DNA of 64,000 bases from JAAGZL01 sp050290785 (GTDB taxonomy: Bacteria; Pseudomonadota; Gammaproteobacteria; Chromatiales; Chromatiaceae): contig JBNKIR010000014.1 in NCBI GenBank assembly GCA_050290785.1, positions 1-64,000 on the forward strand, given 5' to 3'. Below are positions 1 through 8,036 of the stretch, one piece after another; within the stretch, counting starts at the first letter, position 1; the number at the start of each line of letters is the position of its first letter. The notes beneath the pieces were generated by a model. The model was given only the letters and a program-made list of their open reading frames with translations. It made no database searches and was not told the DNA's origin. Both the position numbers and the translations under genes were made by a program.

Positions 1-2
1 CC

Positions 3-563
3 GATCCTACATACGGTCAGGCCCACTATAACCTAGCCTGTACCCTTGGAGTGTTGCGGCAGAAGGAGGGCGCATGCGGGGAACACGAGGTGTATCTGGA
101 GGATATTATCCATTCGCTGCATCAAACCCTGCACTATCTCCCGTCCAAACGTGACAAGATGTTATCAGATCCTGATCTGAATCCGGTGCACGCCACCTTT
201 GCCTGGCAGATGATCAAGGGAGTATCCCCCAATACCAGCGAAGGGGTGAGTCAGATCCTTGCGGCTGTATCATGGTTTGGGCCGGCGCCCGGCGCCTTTG
301 GTCCTGTCTCCGGCTTTGATTTCCTAGAAGATGGTACCTTCAGTTATTGGTTCCTGGACGTTACCGGTGATGAAGTGGTGAAGAAACAGGTCACTGGAAC
401 CTATGAGGTGTCCGGGAATAGTGTCACCATCACCTTCGATATCATGCAGGAGAAGAGCGGGACCTTTCGGGGTGAACTTACAGAGAAAGGATCGCTCATC
501 TTTCAGGGTGAGGGTGCGCCCGAGGGACCGTATTCTGATGATAGGAGTGATTGTTCTGCATAG
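3..563 (+). CDS. TPR-repeat protein, 5' end cut off by window edge
   Basis: The reading frame is open from base 3 with no start codon, and its first residues (YGQAHYNLACTLGV) look like one helix pair of a tetratricopeptide repeat. The frame therefore begins outside the window, and the GTG at position 51 is probably only an internal valine. After the TPR remnant comes a helical segment. The C-terminal half, roughly the last 100 residues, is rich in Gly, Thr and Val and looks like beta strands (for example GTYEVSGNSVTITFDI), as in a lipocalin-like or META-like barrel. I do not recognise the family of that part. TPR modules usually mediate protein-protein contacts. No neighbour suggests a specific partner. 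Confidence 0.6.
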   Translation, partial: DPTYGQAHYNLACTLGVLRQKEGACGEHEVYLEDIIHSLHQTLHYLPSKRDKMLSDPDLNPVHATFAWQMIKGVSPNTSEGVSQILAAVSWFGPAPGAFGPVSGFDFLEDGTFSYWFLDVTGDEVVKKQVTGTYEVSGNSVTITFDIMQEKSGTFRGELTEKGSLIFQGEGAPEGPYSDDRSDCSA

Positions 564-656
564 CCGCAGTTTCTGACTGCTACACTCTATTGGAGTAAAG
601 CGTGAACCTGGGAGATGCTGCCCCTTTAATCTCAACCGTAATTACAGGGAGTTGAT

Positions 657-977
657 ATGAAAACATTTATTCACGGTAAAAATATTGTTCTGGGTGGAGT
701 ACTGACTGTAATCGCATTTGGGTTGTCTGCTGATATTGCTCTGGCCGGCTGTAATTCTCAGGCCTATGATAAAGAGGAGGCGATTAAGTTCTGTACCGGC
801 CAGCTCAACTGTAAGGATCCGCAGATTGTGGTCTGCTATGGTCGTGTCAGGGATTGGAAATGTCGCTGTGAGAATCCAAAAAAAGAGACAGTAAAACCGA
901 AGGTTAAGAAAGAGGTCGACTACTCAATCAATAAGACCATGGATAAGGCATCACCCAAACTCCTTAAGGAAAAATGA
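657..977 (+). CDS. Small exported cysteine-rich protein (possible lipoprotein)
   Basis: A 106-residue protein with a strong ribosome binding site (AGGGAG, 7 bases before ATG). Residues 1-31 form a signal peptide ending in ALAGC, which fits a lipobox, so Cys32 may be lipidated. The alternative is signal peptidase I cleavage after ALA. The mature part has six cysteines (about residues 32, 46, 52, 60, 69 and 71), suggesting disulfides in the periplasm, and then a lysine-rich tail. I do not recognise the family. A rho-independent terminator follows directly, so it appears to be transcribed alone or as the last gene of a unit. Confidence 0.6.
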   Translation: MKTFIHGKNIVLGGVLTVIAFGLSADIALAGCNSQAYDKEEAIKFCTGQLNCKDPQIVVCYGRVRDWKCRCENPKKETVKPKVKKEVDYSINKTMDKASPKLLKEK

Positions 978-984
978 GTGGATA

Positions 985-1021
985 AAAAATCCAGCCGGAT
1001 TTAGATCGGGCTGGGTTTTTT
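985..1021 (+). terminator. Rho-independent terminator
   Basis: The arms CCAGCC (991-996) and GGCTGG (1009-1014) form a stem followed by a run of T residues, just after the stop codon of the small cysteine-rich protein. An A-rich stretch precedes the stem, so it may also work for the convergent minus-strand protease gene. Confidence 0.8.
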
Positions 1022-1039
1022 GTTATTGAAGTGATTTGA

Positions 1040-1837
1040 TTATGCGGTCTGTCTATGCCGCGACCATCCGACGAGGCCAAGCAGGCCGGAGCCGAACAGC
1101 CAGACTGCTGCAGGCAGCGGAACTGCAGCAAAGTTGACGGCATAGCCCAGATCAATAAAAGAGGCCTTGGTGGTGTTGCTGACATAGGATGGACTGTCAA
1201 ACCATCCGGTCATGAGTTCAAGGCCATCCATTGATTCGTCCCAGTGTCCGTTTGCTGTACCAGCATCACCGTCCAGCTCTACTGGAACAAAGGTTGCTGA
1301 CGGGTCAAACTCTACTTGATAGGCCGCTAAGGCGGCTGCGCCGAAATACTGTCCAGATCCATCTACGTAATCGATGTCGGCATCAAATTCCCACCAGGTG
1401 CCGAAACCTATTATATGGGCTATCTCATGCACGGCCACATCAAACAGCGTATTTTCACTTTCAAGGCGGGATATATCTGGTATGTCGTATTCCATGGATC
1501 CTGTTGCAGTGAAATACTGCCCCCATCCTTCCGAGACATAGGTATCCCAACCAGCTGATCCAAGGATGCCGTATTCGCCGTCACTATCTGCCGCACTTAT
1601 AGTGCCAACGTAGATCGATATTCCGTCAACTCCGGTATAACCAGGTTGATAACCGGTTATGACGCTTTCCCAGTAGCCGGCAGCGCTGTTGAATATGTTC
1701 TGTTGGGAAGTGGTGTAACTACTGTCAAAAGTTAGGTTTAAGCTAAATGCGTAAGCGAATACAGATGGAACTGTCAGGATGTTTATGACAACCGTCAGAA
1801 TCAGGATGTGCCAGGTTTTGCTAATGCTATCATGCAT
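1040..1837 (-). CDS. Leishmanolysin-like zinc metalloprotease with VPLPA-CTERM anchor
   Basis: A 265-residue exported protein. The ATG at 1837 is chosen because GGAG lies 6 bases before it. Residues 1-30 are a signal peptide. HEIAH at residues 137-141 is a zincin motif with the catalytic Glu. The following IIGFGTWW and a downstream HWDESMDGLELMTGW (His198, a likely third zinc ligand) match the pattern of leishmanolysin-related (M8-like) peptidases. The C-terminus carries VPLPAAVWLFGSGLLGL and then WSRHR: a short motif, a membrane helix and a basic tail, the layout of VPLPA/PEP-CTERM sorting signals recognised by exosortases. Function is therefore inferred as a surface or exopolysaccharide-associated protease. 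No exosortase gene is in the window. Confidence 0.8.
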   Translation of the reverse strand: MHDSISKTWHILILTVVINILTVPSVFAYAFSLNLTFDSSYTTSQQNIFNSAAGYWESVITGYQPGYTGVDGISIYVGTISAADSDGEYGILGSAGWDTYVSEGWGQYFTATGSMEYDIPDISRLESENTLFDVAVHEIAHIIGFGTWWEFDADIDYVDGSGQYFGAAALAAYQVEFDPSATFVPVELDGDAGTANGHWDESMDGLELMTGWFDSPSYVSNTTKASFIDLGYAVNFAAVPLPAAVWLFGSGLLGLVGWSRHRQTA

Positions 1838-2039
1838 AGGATGCTCCAATTATCAGGTTGCTACTTTTAGATATACATCCTTGCATAGCATATAGCTTCT
1901 TCGTCTAACCAGCAGATGGAAAAGTAAAGCTTTATACCGTTCCAATATTATATGTATGGTGCAACTTTACCTCACCCAAATAGCGTATGCATAGAAAAAA
2001 GTCAGGAACGATATTCCTTTAGTCGGTTTTGTGATCTTA

Positions 2040-3080
2040 TTAACGCGGCACCAATTCAACCCTTCGATTCTTGGCCCGTCCTTCCTCTGTGGCATTGGTT
2101 GCTACCGGCGCCAGGCTGGCGACACCATTCGGTGTCAGTCGATTTGGTTCTATGCCGTATTCCCCGGTAAGTGCTGTCTTGACTGAACTGGCTCTTCGCT
2201 TGGAGAGATCCAGGTTGTGCTCGAAGCCGCCGGTGTTATCCGTATGTCCCACCACATGCAGGGACAGCTGAGTCTCCTGTTTCAGCAGTTTGGCGATCTG
2301 CTCCAGTGTCCCCTTGGATTCCGGTTTGATGGTCGCCTGATCGGTGTCGAAGAAGATGCCGTATAGGGCTACCTTTCCGTGCAAGGTGATCGCCTTGGAC
2401 ATCTCGTCCGCCTTTACCAGCACCATGTTTTGTTTCATGGGCCGCACCTCGATGATGTCTACGGCAGCATAGGCCCCTTGTTTAGACTTATAGGTGGTGT
2501 CGCTTCTGGGCCATTCCACCGTGGTTATATAGACGTAGATGTCACCTTCTGACCTCTCCTTAACGGCGCTGAGGACGCGGATGCCATCATAGTCAGCGGC
2601 GCGAAAGACATAGTTGCTGCGGTTGGTCCTGATCTTGATGTCGTCATAGTTGTTGAGGAAACCGGTCCACCTTCCCGCGGCCTGGTCTTTTGACGAGTCG
2701 TATATGATGCGGAACCCTTGGGCCTTCAACTCGTTGCGGTAGTTGCCCACCAGTTCGGCGGAGCTGGCTTCACCGGCGGCCTCGTACCAGATGCGGGTGA
2801 CACCGCCTTCAAGCTGCATAGAAGGTTCGACGAATTCTCGCTTGTCTGTATCTAGGTTGAAACGCTTGAAGGTGGAGGTCTGTAAAGAGTATTCGTCGAA
2901 GCGTTTTACATCATAGCCAACTATCTCCGAACCGGCGAAGCGTTTGATCAGCGGATGATCCTTGGAGTTCGGAAGATCTGCCGCCCACGCCGTCAGCGCG
3001 GAGAAGGCGATGGTTGACGTTATAGCGATCATGAAAAACAGCCTGCCTTTTGATCTAAGAGAGATCGATCGTCTTGCTTC
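2040..3080 (-). CDS. OmpA-family outer-membrane/peptidoglycan-binding protein
   Basis: About 346 residues from the ATG at 3080, which has GGGA upstream and starts directly before the signal peptide. An upstream in-frame ATG at 3128 would add 16 residues before the signal. Residues 1-35 are the export signal, ending in AWAAD. The middle part (about 40-245) is a DUF4892-like region of unknown role. The C-terminal ~110 residues are an OmpA/MotB peptidoglycan-binding domain: GIFFDTDQATIKPES, VVGHTDNTGG, then a conserved NRRVEL near the end. Such proteins tether the outer membrane to peptidoglycan. It is separated by only 57 bases from the lytic transglycosylase upstream on the same strand, so they may be cotranscribed. 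Confidence 0.8.
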   Translation of the reverse strand, partial: EARRSISLRSKGRLFFMIAITSTIAFSALTAWAADLPNSKDHPLIKRFAGSEIVGYDVKRFDEYSLQTSTFKRFNLDTDKREFVEPSMQLEGGVTRIWYEAAGEASSAELVGNYRNELKAQGFRIIYDSSKDQAAGRWTGFLNNYDDIKIRTNRSNYVFRAADYDGIRVLSAVKERSEGDIYVYITTVEWPRSDTTYKSKQGAYAAVDIIEVRPMKQNMVLVKADEMSKAITLHGKVALYGIFFDTDQATIKPESKGTLEQIAKLLKQETQLSLHVVGHTDNTGGFEHNLDLSKRRASSVKTALTGEYGIEPNRLTPNGVASLAPVATNATEEGRAKNRRVELVPR

Positions 3081-3137
3081 CATGGTTATAATTCCCGGTA
3101 GTCTAATGTGAAATGGATAATCATCCATGTCCTATGA

Positions 3138-4391
3138 TCAACGACGCAGATCCAGTCCGTGAGTATTGCCGCCACTGGATTCATCGACCACATGGCCACC
3201 CAGTGCCCGTAACAGTTGTTTGGTCGGATATCCGTCTACAGCCATGTTCAGTCTCTTCTGCTCCTTGCGTACGCTGGCTCTGGTATTGACGCCGATAACG
3301 CCGTCCACTTCGCCTACGTCATAACCCATGGAGACGAGGATCCTCTGCAGCTGCTTGGTTTCATCCAGGCTCAATGTCTCTACTGTGGCCCTGCCTTTAC
3401 TTACCTGCGGCGCCCCATTCAGGCGTGTGGCCAGGTAGGCGGCGGTAGTGGCGTAGACCAGTGATTTGTTCCATTCCGTATAGATGCGGAAATTTTGATA
3501 GGCCAGGAATGCCGGTCCATCCTTACCCATGGGTAACAACAGCGATGCCTCCAGTCCGTCGGCGGGCAGGGCTCCGTTAGGTCTTCGAATTCCCCATTGG
3601 GCCCAGGTGCTGCGTGGCAGCATGTTGCTCAGGTCGGACTGCTCCCAATCCATTTCTGCCGGGACCCGGACCTCTTCCAGCCAGGGCTCCCCGCTGCGCC
3701 ATCCGTAATGGGCCAGGTGTTTGGCGGTTGAGGCCAGGACGTCCGGCTTGCTGGTGAGGAGATTGATACGACCATCGCCATCTGCGTCCAGTCCATGTTT
3801 TAGATAATCTGTGGGCAGGAACTGGGTCTGTCCCAACTCTCCGGCCCAGGCCCCTTTCATCTCATCTTTGCTTAGATATCCCATGTCTATGATCTTTAGG
3901 GCCGAGATCAGCTGCGGGCGGAACAGTTCTGGGCGACGGCAGTCGTGGGCCAGGGTAGCCAGGGAGCGCAGGGTATCAAAGCTGCCGGTGTTGGCGCCAA
4001 AGTCTGTCTCCAGCGCCCAGAAGGCGGTAATGACTGCGGCCGGCACGCCGTATTCTGCCTCCAATCGACCGAACAGATTGGCATACTGCTGCATATACTT
4101 TTTACCGTGGGTTATCCGGTAGTTGCTGGCCATGCGTCCGGCAAAGGTGAGGAAGGTCTGGGCGAAAACCCCCTGTTTGCGGTCCATGGATATGACCTTG
4201 GGGTCATAGGTAAGTCCATCCAATTCACTGATGGCGCGCGCAGATATGCCCTGTGCCGCAGCCTCATGTTTGACCCCGTTGATCCATCTGGAGAATGATT
4301 CGCTGTTGCAGCCGTCAGCAGAGGCGGTTGCTGTTGTGAATATCAGGAGCAGAAATACCCTGGATAGTTGTGTGACGGAAAATCTATTCAT
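3138..4391 (-). CDS. Lytic murein transglycosylase (MltB-like) with peptidoglycan-binding domain
   Basis: A 417-residue exported protein with a signal peptide at about residues 1-25. The transglycosylase domain follows the MltB family: FWALETDFG holds the catalytic Glu, then a conserved WAGELGQTQFLPTDY stretch and DADGDGRI. The last ~60 residues are a PG_binding_1 domain (LQRILVSMGYDVGEVDGVIG). The enzyme cleaves the MurNAc-GlcNAc bond to give 1,6-anhydro-muropeptides in the periplasm. Length and domain order are normal for the long MltB-type family. The lipobox of E. coli MltB is absent, so it is probably soluble. Its neighbours are an OmpA-type protein and a thioesterase on the same strand. 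Confidence 0.88.
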   Translation of the reverse strand: MNRFSVTQLSRVFLLLIFTTATASADGCNSESFSRWINGVKHEAAAQGISARAISELDGLTYDPKVISMDRKQGVFAQTFLTFAGRMASNYRITHGKKYMQQYANLFGRLEAEYGVPAAVITAFWALETDFGANTGSFDTLRSLATLAHDCRRPELFRPQLISALKIIDMGYLSKDEMKGAWAGELGQTQFLPTDYLKHGLDADGDGRINLLTSKPDVLASTAKHLAHYGWRSGEPWLEEVRVPAEMDWEQSDLSNMLPRSTWAQWGIRRPNGALPADGLEASLLLPMGKDGPAFLAYQNFRIYTEWNKSLVYATTAAYLATRLNGAPQVSKGRATVETLSLDETKQLQRILVSMGYDVGEVDGVIGVNTRASVRKEQKRLNMAVDGYPTKQLLRALGGHVVDESSGGNTHGLDLRR

Positions 4392-4409
4392 GGTCTTTTC
4401 TCGTAGGGG

Positions 4410-4781
4410 TCAATCACCTTTGCCGTGGGGGGTGGGGCGTCCGGAATCATCCAGGGCCACGAAGACCATGGTCTCCACCTTCAGGATGACATCCTGAGTC
4501 AGCTTGTTGCGAACCTCGCAACGCAGGGTCACCGAGGTTCGGCCAAAGCTGACCACGGCTATACCGATTTCCACGATATCTCCCTGGCGGGCGGAGCTGA
4601 CAAAGTTTATTTCGGACATAAACTTGGTAACCACACGTTTGCTCTCGAGCAGGGATATGGTGAAGATGGTGGCCTCTTCATCTATCCAGCGCAGCAGGCT
4701 ACCTCCGAACAGCGTTTCGTTCGGATTCAGATCTTCCGGTTTTACCCACTTGCGGGTAAAGAATCTCATGATTTCTGGCAT
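4410..4781 (-). CDS. Acyl-CoA thioesterase, hotdog fold (YciA/BFIT type)
   Basis: A 123-residue single-hotdog protein. The segment NPNETLFGGSLLRWIDEEATI matches the acyl-CoA hydrolase signature in which an Asp/Glu and an Asn contact the thioester, and GDIVEIGIAVVSFGRTSVTL follows the usual strand pattern. These enzymes hydrolyse acyl-CoA to free acid and CoA in the cytoplasm. YciA homologues are 120-160 residues long, so it appears complete. It lies 18 bases upstream of the transglycosylase gene on the same strand and may be the first gene of a three-gene unit. Confidence 0.82.
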   Translation of the reverse strand: MPEIMRFFTRKWVKPEDLNPNETLFGGSLLRWIDEEATIFTISLLESKRVVTKFMSEINFVSSARQGDIVEIGIAVVSFGRTSVTLRCEVRNKLTQDVILKVETMVFVALDDSGRPTPHGKGD

Positions 4782-5102
4782 AGGTTGGTGTGCTGTTTTG
4801 TTTGAATATGGGTTATTTCCGATAAGATTATCTCAGAAAGCAATAAATTGAAATCGACAGCATGTCATGTTGTCCTGCCATGATGGCTTGTCGAATATTT
4901 TTTAAGGTAACAGTTAATGTCCGTATTGTGAGGAAATTGTCCTGAAAATGGTCTAGAATCGCGGATGCCCTGATCAAAATGGGTGCTATAGGGAAATAAG
5001 AAGAAAAATACCATAAGAAAAACTATAACCTGAAATTGTGTTGCGATTTTTCTGAGCATTGTTCTGCTCTTGGGTCGTATTTATCTATAAAAAGGAAAAC
5101 AC
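4782..5102 (+). other. Intergenic region, 321 bases
   Basis: An AT-rich divergent spacer between the thioesterase gene (minus) and the diguanylate cyclase gene (plus). It should hold promoters for both directions, but I see no convincing -35/-10 pair, operator or RNA. A ribosome binding site AGGAAA lies just before the ATG at 5103. Confidence 0.5.
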
Positions 5103-7388
5103 ATGCGGGTGGGGGTTTTTAAGCTGGGTAATGGCTGGTCTTGGCTGCCATTATTGATCCTATTTTTAATATTCAGTTCGCCATTGCACGCCTCTAATGA
5201 GAAGGTGCGTCTGCGTCTTATCTGGAAACATCAATTCCAGTTTGCCGGATATTACATGGCAAAAGAGATGGGCTTTTATCAGCAGGAGGGGTTGGATGTT
5301 GAGATCCTGGAGAAGGATCCAGAGATAGATAATGTAAAAGAGGTTGTTTCAGGTGGGGTGGATTTCGCGGTTGGGCGCAGTTCCATCCTGGTCGATAGGG
5401 CGCGTGGTGCCGATGTGGTAGCACTATTAGCCGCCTATCAGCACTCCCCCATGATGCTGTTGACGCTTTCTGATTCTGGATTGGACACTCCGGAATCCCT
5501 TCATGGAAGGCGTATTATGTTTGCCCCAGATGGTGAACACGCATCAGAGATAATAGCCATGCTGATGAAATCAGGTCTTGCCGGGAAAGACTATATTCAT
5601 GCACGCTATGGATTCAGCATAGATAACCTGGTTAGTGGCAAAACAGATGCCGTTGCTGCATATGTCTCAAATGAGCCCTATCAATTAAAAAAGCAAGGTA
5701 TCAAACACAATATTATTCATCCGAGGGATTATGGCTTTGATATGTATGCGGACATCCTGTTCACCTCAGGCAGGATGGTAAAAAGCAAGCCGGGTCTGGT
5801 TAATAGGTTCTATCGCGCATCATTGCGTGGGTGGCTGTACGCTTTTGAGCATATTGACGAGACGATTTCTACCATTATGGAGCATTACAATACCCAGGGG
5901 CGGAGCAGTGACGCGCTAAGATATGAAGCCAATGTTTTGAAGGGCCTCGCCTTTGACGAGTATGGTGATTTTGGAGTTATAACCATTCTCAGGCTTAAGC
6001 AGATGATGCAGATCTATATGCTGGCCAATCTGATAGATAGTGATGTGAGCGTGAAGGACTTTATCTATCATGCCTCATTTAATCAACTTCATCTCTCTTC
6101 CAAAGAACTGGGATATATCAGCGCCACGGACAGGATCAATATGTGCGTAATTAAAGGGTGGATGCCGTACGAGGATTTTATGGAGGGAAAACATATAGGG
6201 ATAGTGGCCGACTATTTGCGGCTGTTGCAGCAAAAGATCGGGATAGCATTACACCCTGTACCGGTTGACACTATAACCCAGGCGTACGACATGCTGCGTT
6301 CAGGCGCGTGCGGGATTATATCCGGTTCCATCCCCACTGTGTGGAGTGGCCGTTACCAAAGTTACAGTATTCCATACCTTAGCATCCCGATATCAGTAGC
6401 CACCAGGTCAGGAGTAGATATTGAACGCGATATGTTGGACTCCGTTGCGGTTATTAGAGAATCGGCCTTTGAGGAGATTGTAAGGATGCGTTATCCCGGG
6501 GTTAGGGTGGTTCCGGTTGAAGATGGGTTGCAGGGACTGAGTCTGATAGAAGATGGAAGCGTAAAGGGTATGCTGTGTACCGGTGCGCATTTCAGTAACG
6601 TAATATCCCAGCATAATATCAAAGATATTGTGATAAACGACTTCGGGCGAGAGGAGATAGGCGTTAGTGTTGCGGTTGGACATGCCGATCATCTGCTGCT
6701 GGGTCTGATAGATAAGGCGATAAGATCTATCTCCCATGAGGAGAGGGAAAACATCACCAATAAGTGGATAAATGTCAGACCAAGACCGACGATCGATCCA
6801 GATATCATCTGGAAGCTGTTGATAGGTTTCGGCATTATAATTCTGCTGGCCGTATATGCCAACTGGCTCATGGTTCGTCACAACAAACGGCTAAGCAAGA
6901 TGGCGGGTACCGATTGGTTGACTCAGTTGCCAAATCGACACAGTCTTATCCGCAAGATGGAGGGGTTTGTAAATCACTCCGATCGTTATTCCAGGGCTCT
7001 GTCCTTGATATATTTTGATATCGATAATTTTAAGGGTATCAACGATAGATTCGGTCATCATACGGGTGATAATGTGCTGAAGAAGCTGGCCGGGCTTCTG
7101 GATAGCGAGACGCGCAAGAGTGATGCATGTGGGAGATGGGGTGGTGAAGAGTTTGTTCTGGCCATGCTGGAGGCAGATATGGCTGAGTCTGTCCAGGCTG
7201 CCGAAAAGCTGCGTTCGAAGATTGAGGCGCATGACTTTGGTGTGCCAGTGAAGGTAACCTGTAGTTTTGGCGTGGCGCAATATGAAAGTGAAGAGCCGCT
7301 GGAGCATTTTATACATCGCGCCGATCTCGCTCTGTATGAGGCTAAAAGCAGCGGTAGAAACAGAGTGATAGCATATGATTCCGTATAA
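5103..7388 (+). CDS. Diguanylate cyclase with NMT1-type and SBP_bac_3 sensor domains
   Basis: A 761-residue membrane sensor. A signal peptide (about 1-30) is followed by an NMT1/THI5-like substrate-binding domain (about 31-330, starting VRLRLIWKHQFQFAGYYMAK) and an SBP_bac_3 domain (about 345-560). One transmembrane helix (about 575-597) leads to a C-terminal GGDEF domain. The active site reads RWGGEEF, an accepted variant, and RKSD five residues before it fits the inhibitory I-site. The expected product is c-di-GMP, made in the cytoplasm in response to a periplasmic small ligand. The ligand cannot be deduced; NMT1 domains in transporters often bind pyrimidine-like or sulfonate/nitrate compounds. 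The 3' end overlaps the next gene by 14 bases, suggesting cotranscription. Confidence 0.88.
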   Translation: MRVGVFKLGNGWSWLPLLILFLIFSSPLHASNEKVRLRLIWKHQFQFAGYYMAKEMGFYQQEGLDVEILEKDPEIDNVKEVVSGGVDFAVGRSSILVDRARGADVVALLAAYQHSPMMLLTLSDSGLDTPESLHGRRIMFAPDGEHASEIIAMLMKSGLAGKDYIHARYGFSIDNLVSGKTDAVAAYVSNEPYQLKKQGIKHNIIHPRDYGFDMYADILFTSGRMVKSKPGLVNRFYRASLRGWLYAFEHIDETISTIMEHYNTQGRSSDALRYEANVLKGLAFDEYGDFGVITILRLKQMMQIYMLANLIDSDVSVKDFIYHASFNQLHLSSKELGYISATDRINMCVIKGWMPYEDFMEGKHIGIVADYLRLLQQKIGIALHPVPVDTITQAYDMLRSGACGIISGSIPTVWSGRYQSYSIPYLSIPISVATRSGVDIERDMLDSVAVIRESAFEEIVRMRYPGVRVVPVEDGLQGLSLIEDGSVKGMLCTGAHFSNVISQHNIKDIVINDFGREEIGVSVAVGHADHLLLGLIDKAIRSISHEERENITNKWINVRPRPTIDPDIIWKLLIGFGIIILLAVYANWLMVRHNKRLSKMAGTDWLTQLPNRHSLIRKMEGFVNHSDRYSRALSLIYFDIDNFKGINDRFGHHTGDNVLKKLAGLLDSETRKSDACGRWGGEEFVLAMLEADMAESVQAAEKLRSKIEAHDFGVPVKVTCSFGVAQYESEEPLEHFIHRADLALYEAKSSGRNRVIAYDSV

Positions 7389-7920
7389 TGACAACGATAA
7401 GATTTCCATCGGTGTCAGCAGTTGTCTACTGGGTGAAGAGGTTAGGTACGACGGTGGGCATAAATATAATTCCACCATTGTCCTGGGTCTTGGAGAACAG
7501 TTTGAATTTTTATCCTTTTGTCCCGAGGTGGAGATAGGTCTGGGCATACCTCGGGAGCCGATTCATCTGGTTGTGGTTGGAGATCAAACCAGATGTCTTG
7601 ATGTAATAACCAATACTATAGATGTCACGGATAGACTGATTGGATGTGCCGATGAACAGAGAGACTGGCAGCGGGAGATCTCCGGTTATATCCTCAAAAA
7701 ACGATCGCCCAGCTGCGGGATACGTGAGGTTAAACTCTGGCGTGACGGAAAGGACGAAGCAACCGGCGTTGGTATATATGCGGGCAGGGTCATGCAAAAT
7801 TTTCCGGAGTTGCCAGTGGTGGATGAGGAGAGTTTAGAAGACCATATGATGAGAGATGAATTTGTCCGCAAGGTTTGCGCCTATAGCCGCTGGCGTCAGT
7901 GCGTGGTTCCTGGTTCATAA
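7375..7920 (+). CDS. DUF523 family protein (YbbK-like)
   Basis: A 181-residue protein with the DUF523 signature near its N-terminus (SSCLLGEEVRYDGGHK) and conserved cysteines later (FCPEVEIGLGIPREPI, then KKRSPSCG). The biochemical role of the family is not established. The cysteine pattern suggests a metal site or redox chemistry. It is cytoplasmic, with no signal peptide or membrane helix. The start overlaps the end of the diguanylate cyclase gene by 14 bases, so the two are probably translated from one message. Confidence 0.82.
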   Translation: MIPYNDNDKISIGVSSCLLGEEVRYDGGHKYNSTIVLGLGEQFEFLSFCPEVEIGLGIPREPIHLVVVGDQTRCLDVITNTIDVTDRLIGCADEQRDWQREISGYILKKRSPSCGIREVKLWRDGKDEATGVGIYAGRVMQNFPELPVVDEESLEDHMMRDEFVRKVCAYSRWRQCVVPGS

Positions 7921-8036
7921 GGCAATCTGCATCAATTCATTTAGTTACACATAGATCAATTCGGTTGTCATATCCTCCGAAGAGTGTGACTATATCCTAT
8001 GATTTTTGCCCGGTTCCCAGATCGTCAGGAGTGCAG

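Noticed and set aside
4865..5059. 64-codon minus-strand frame in the gap before the diguanylate cyclase
   Set aside because: No ribosome binding site, and the hydrophobic start is a by-product of AT-rich DNA. Support is too weak to call.
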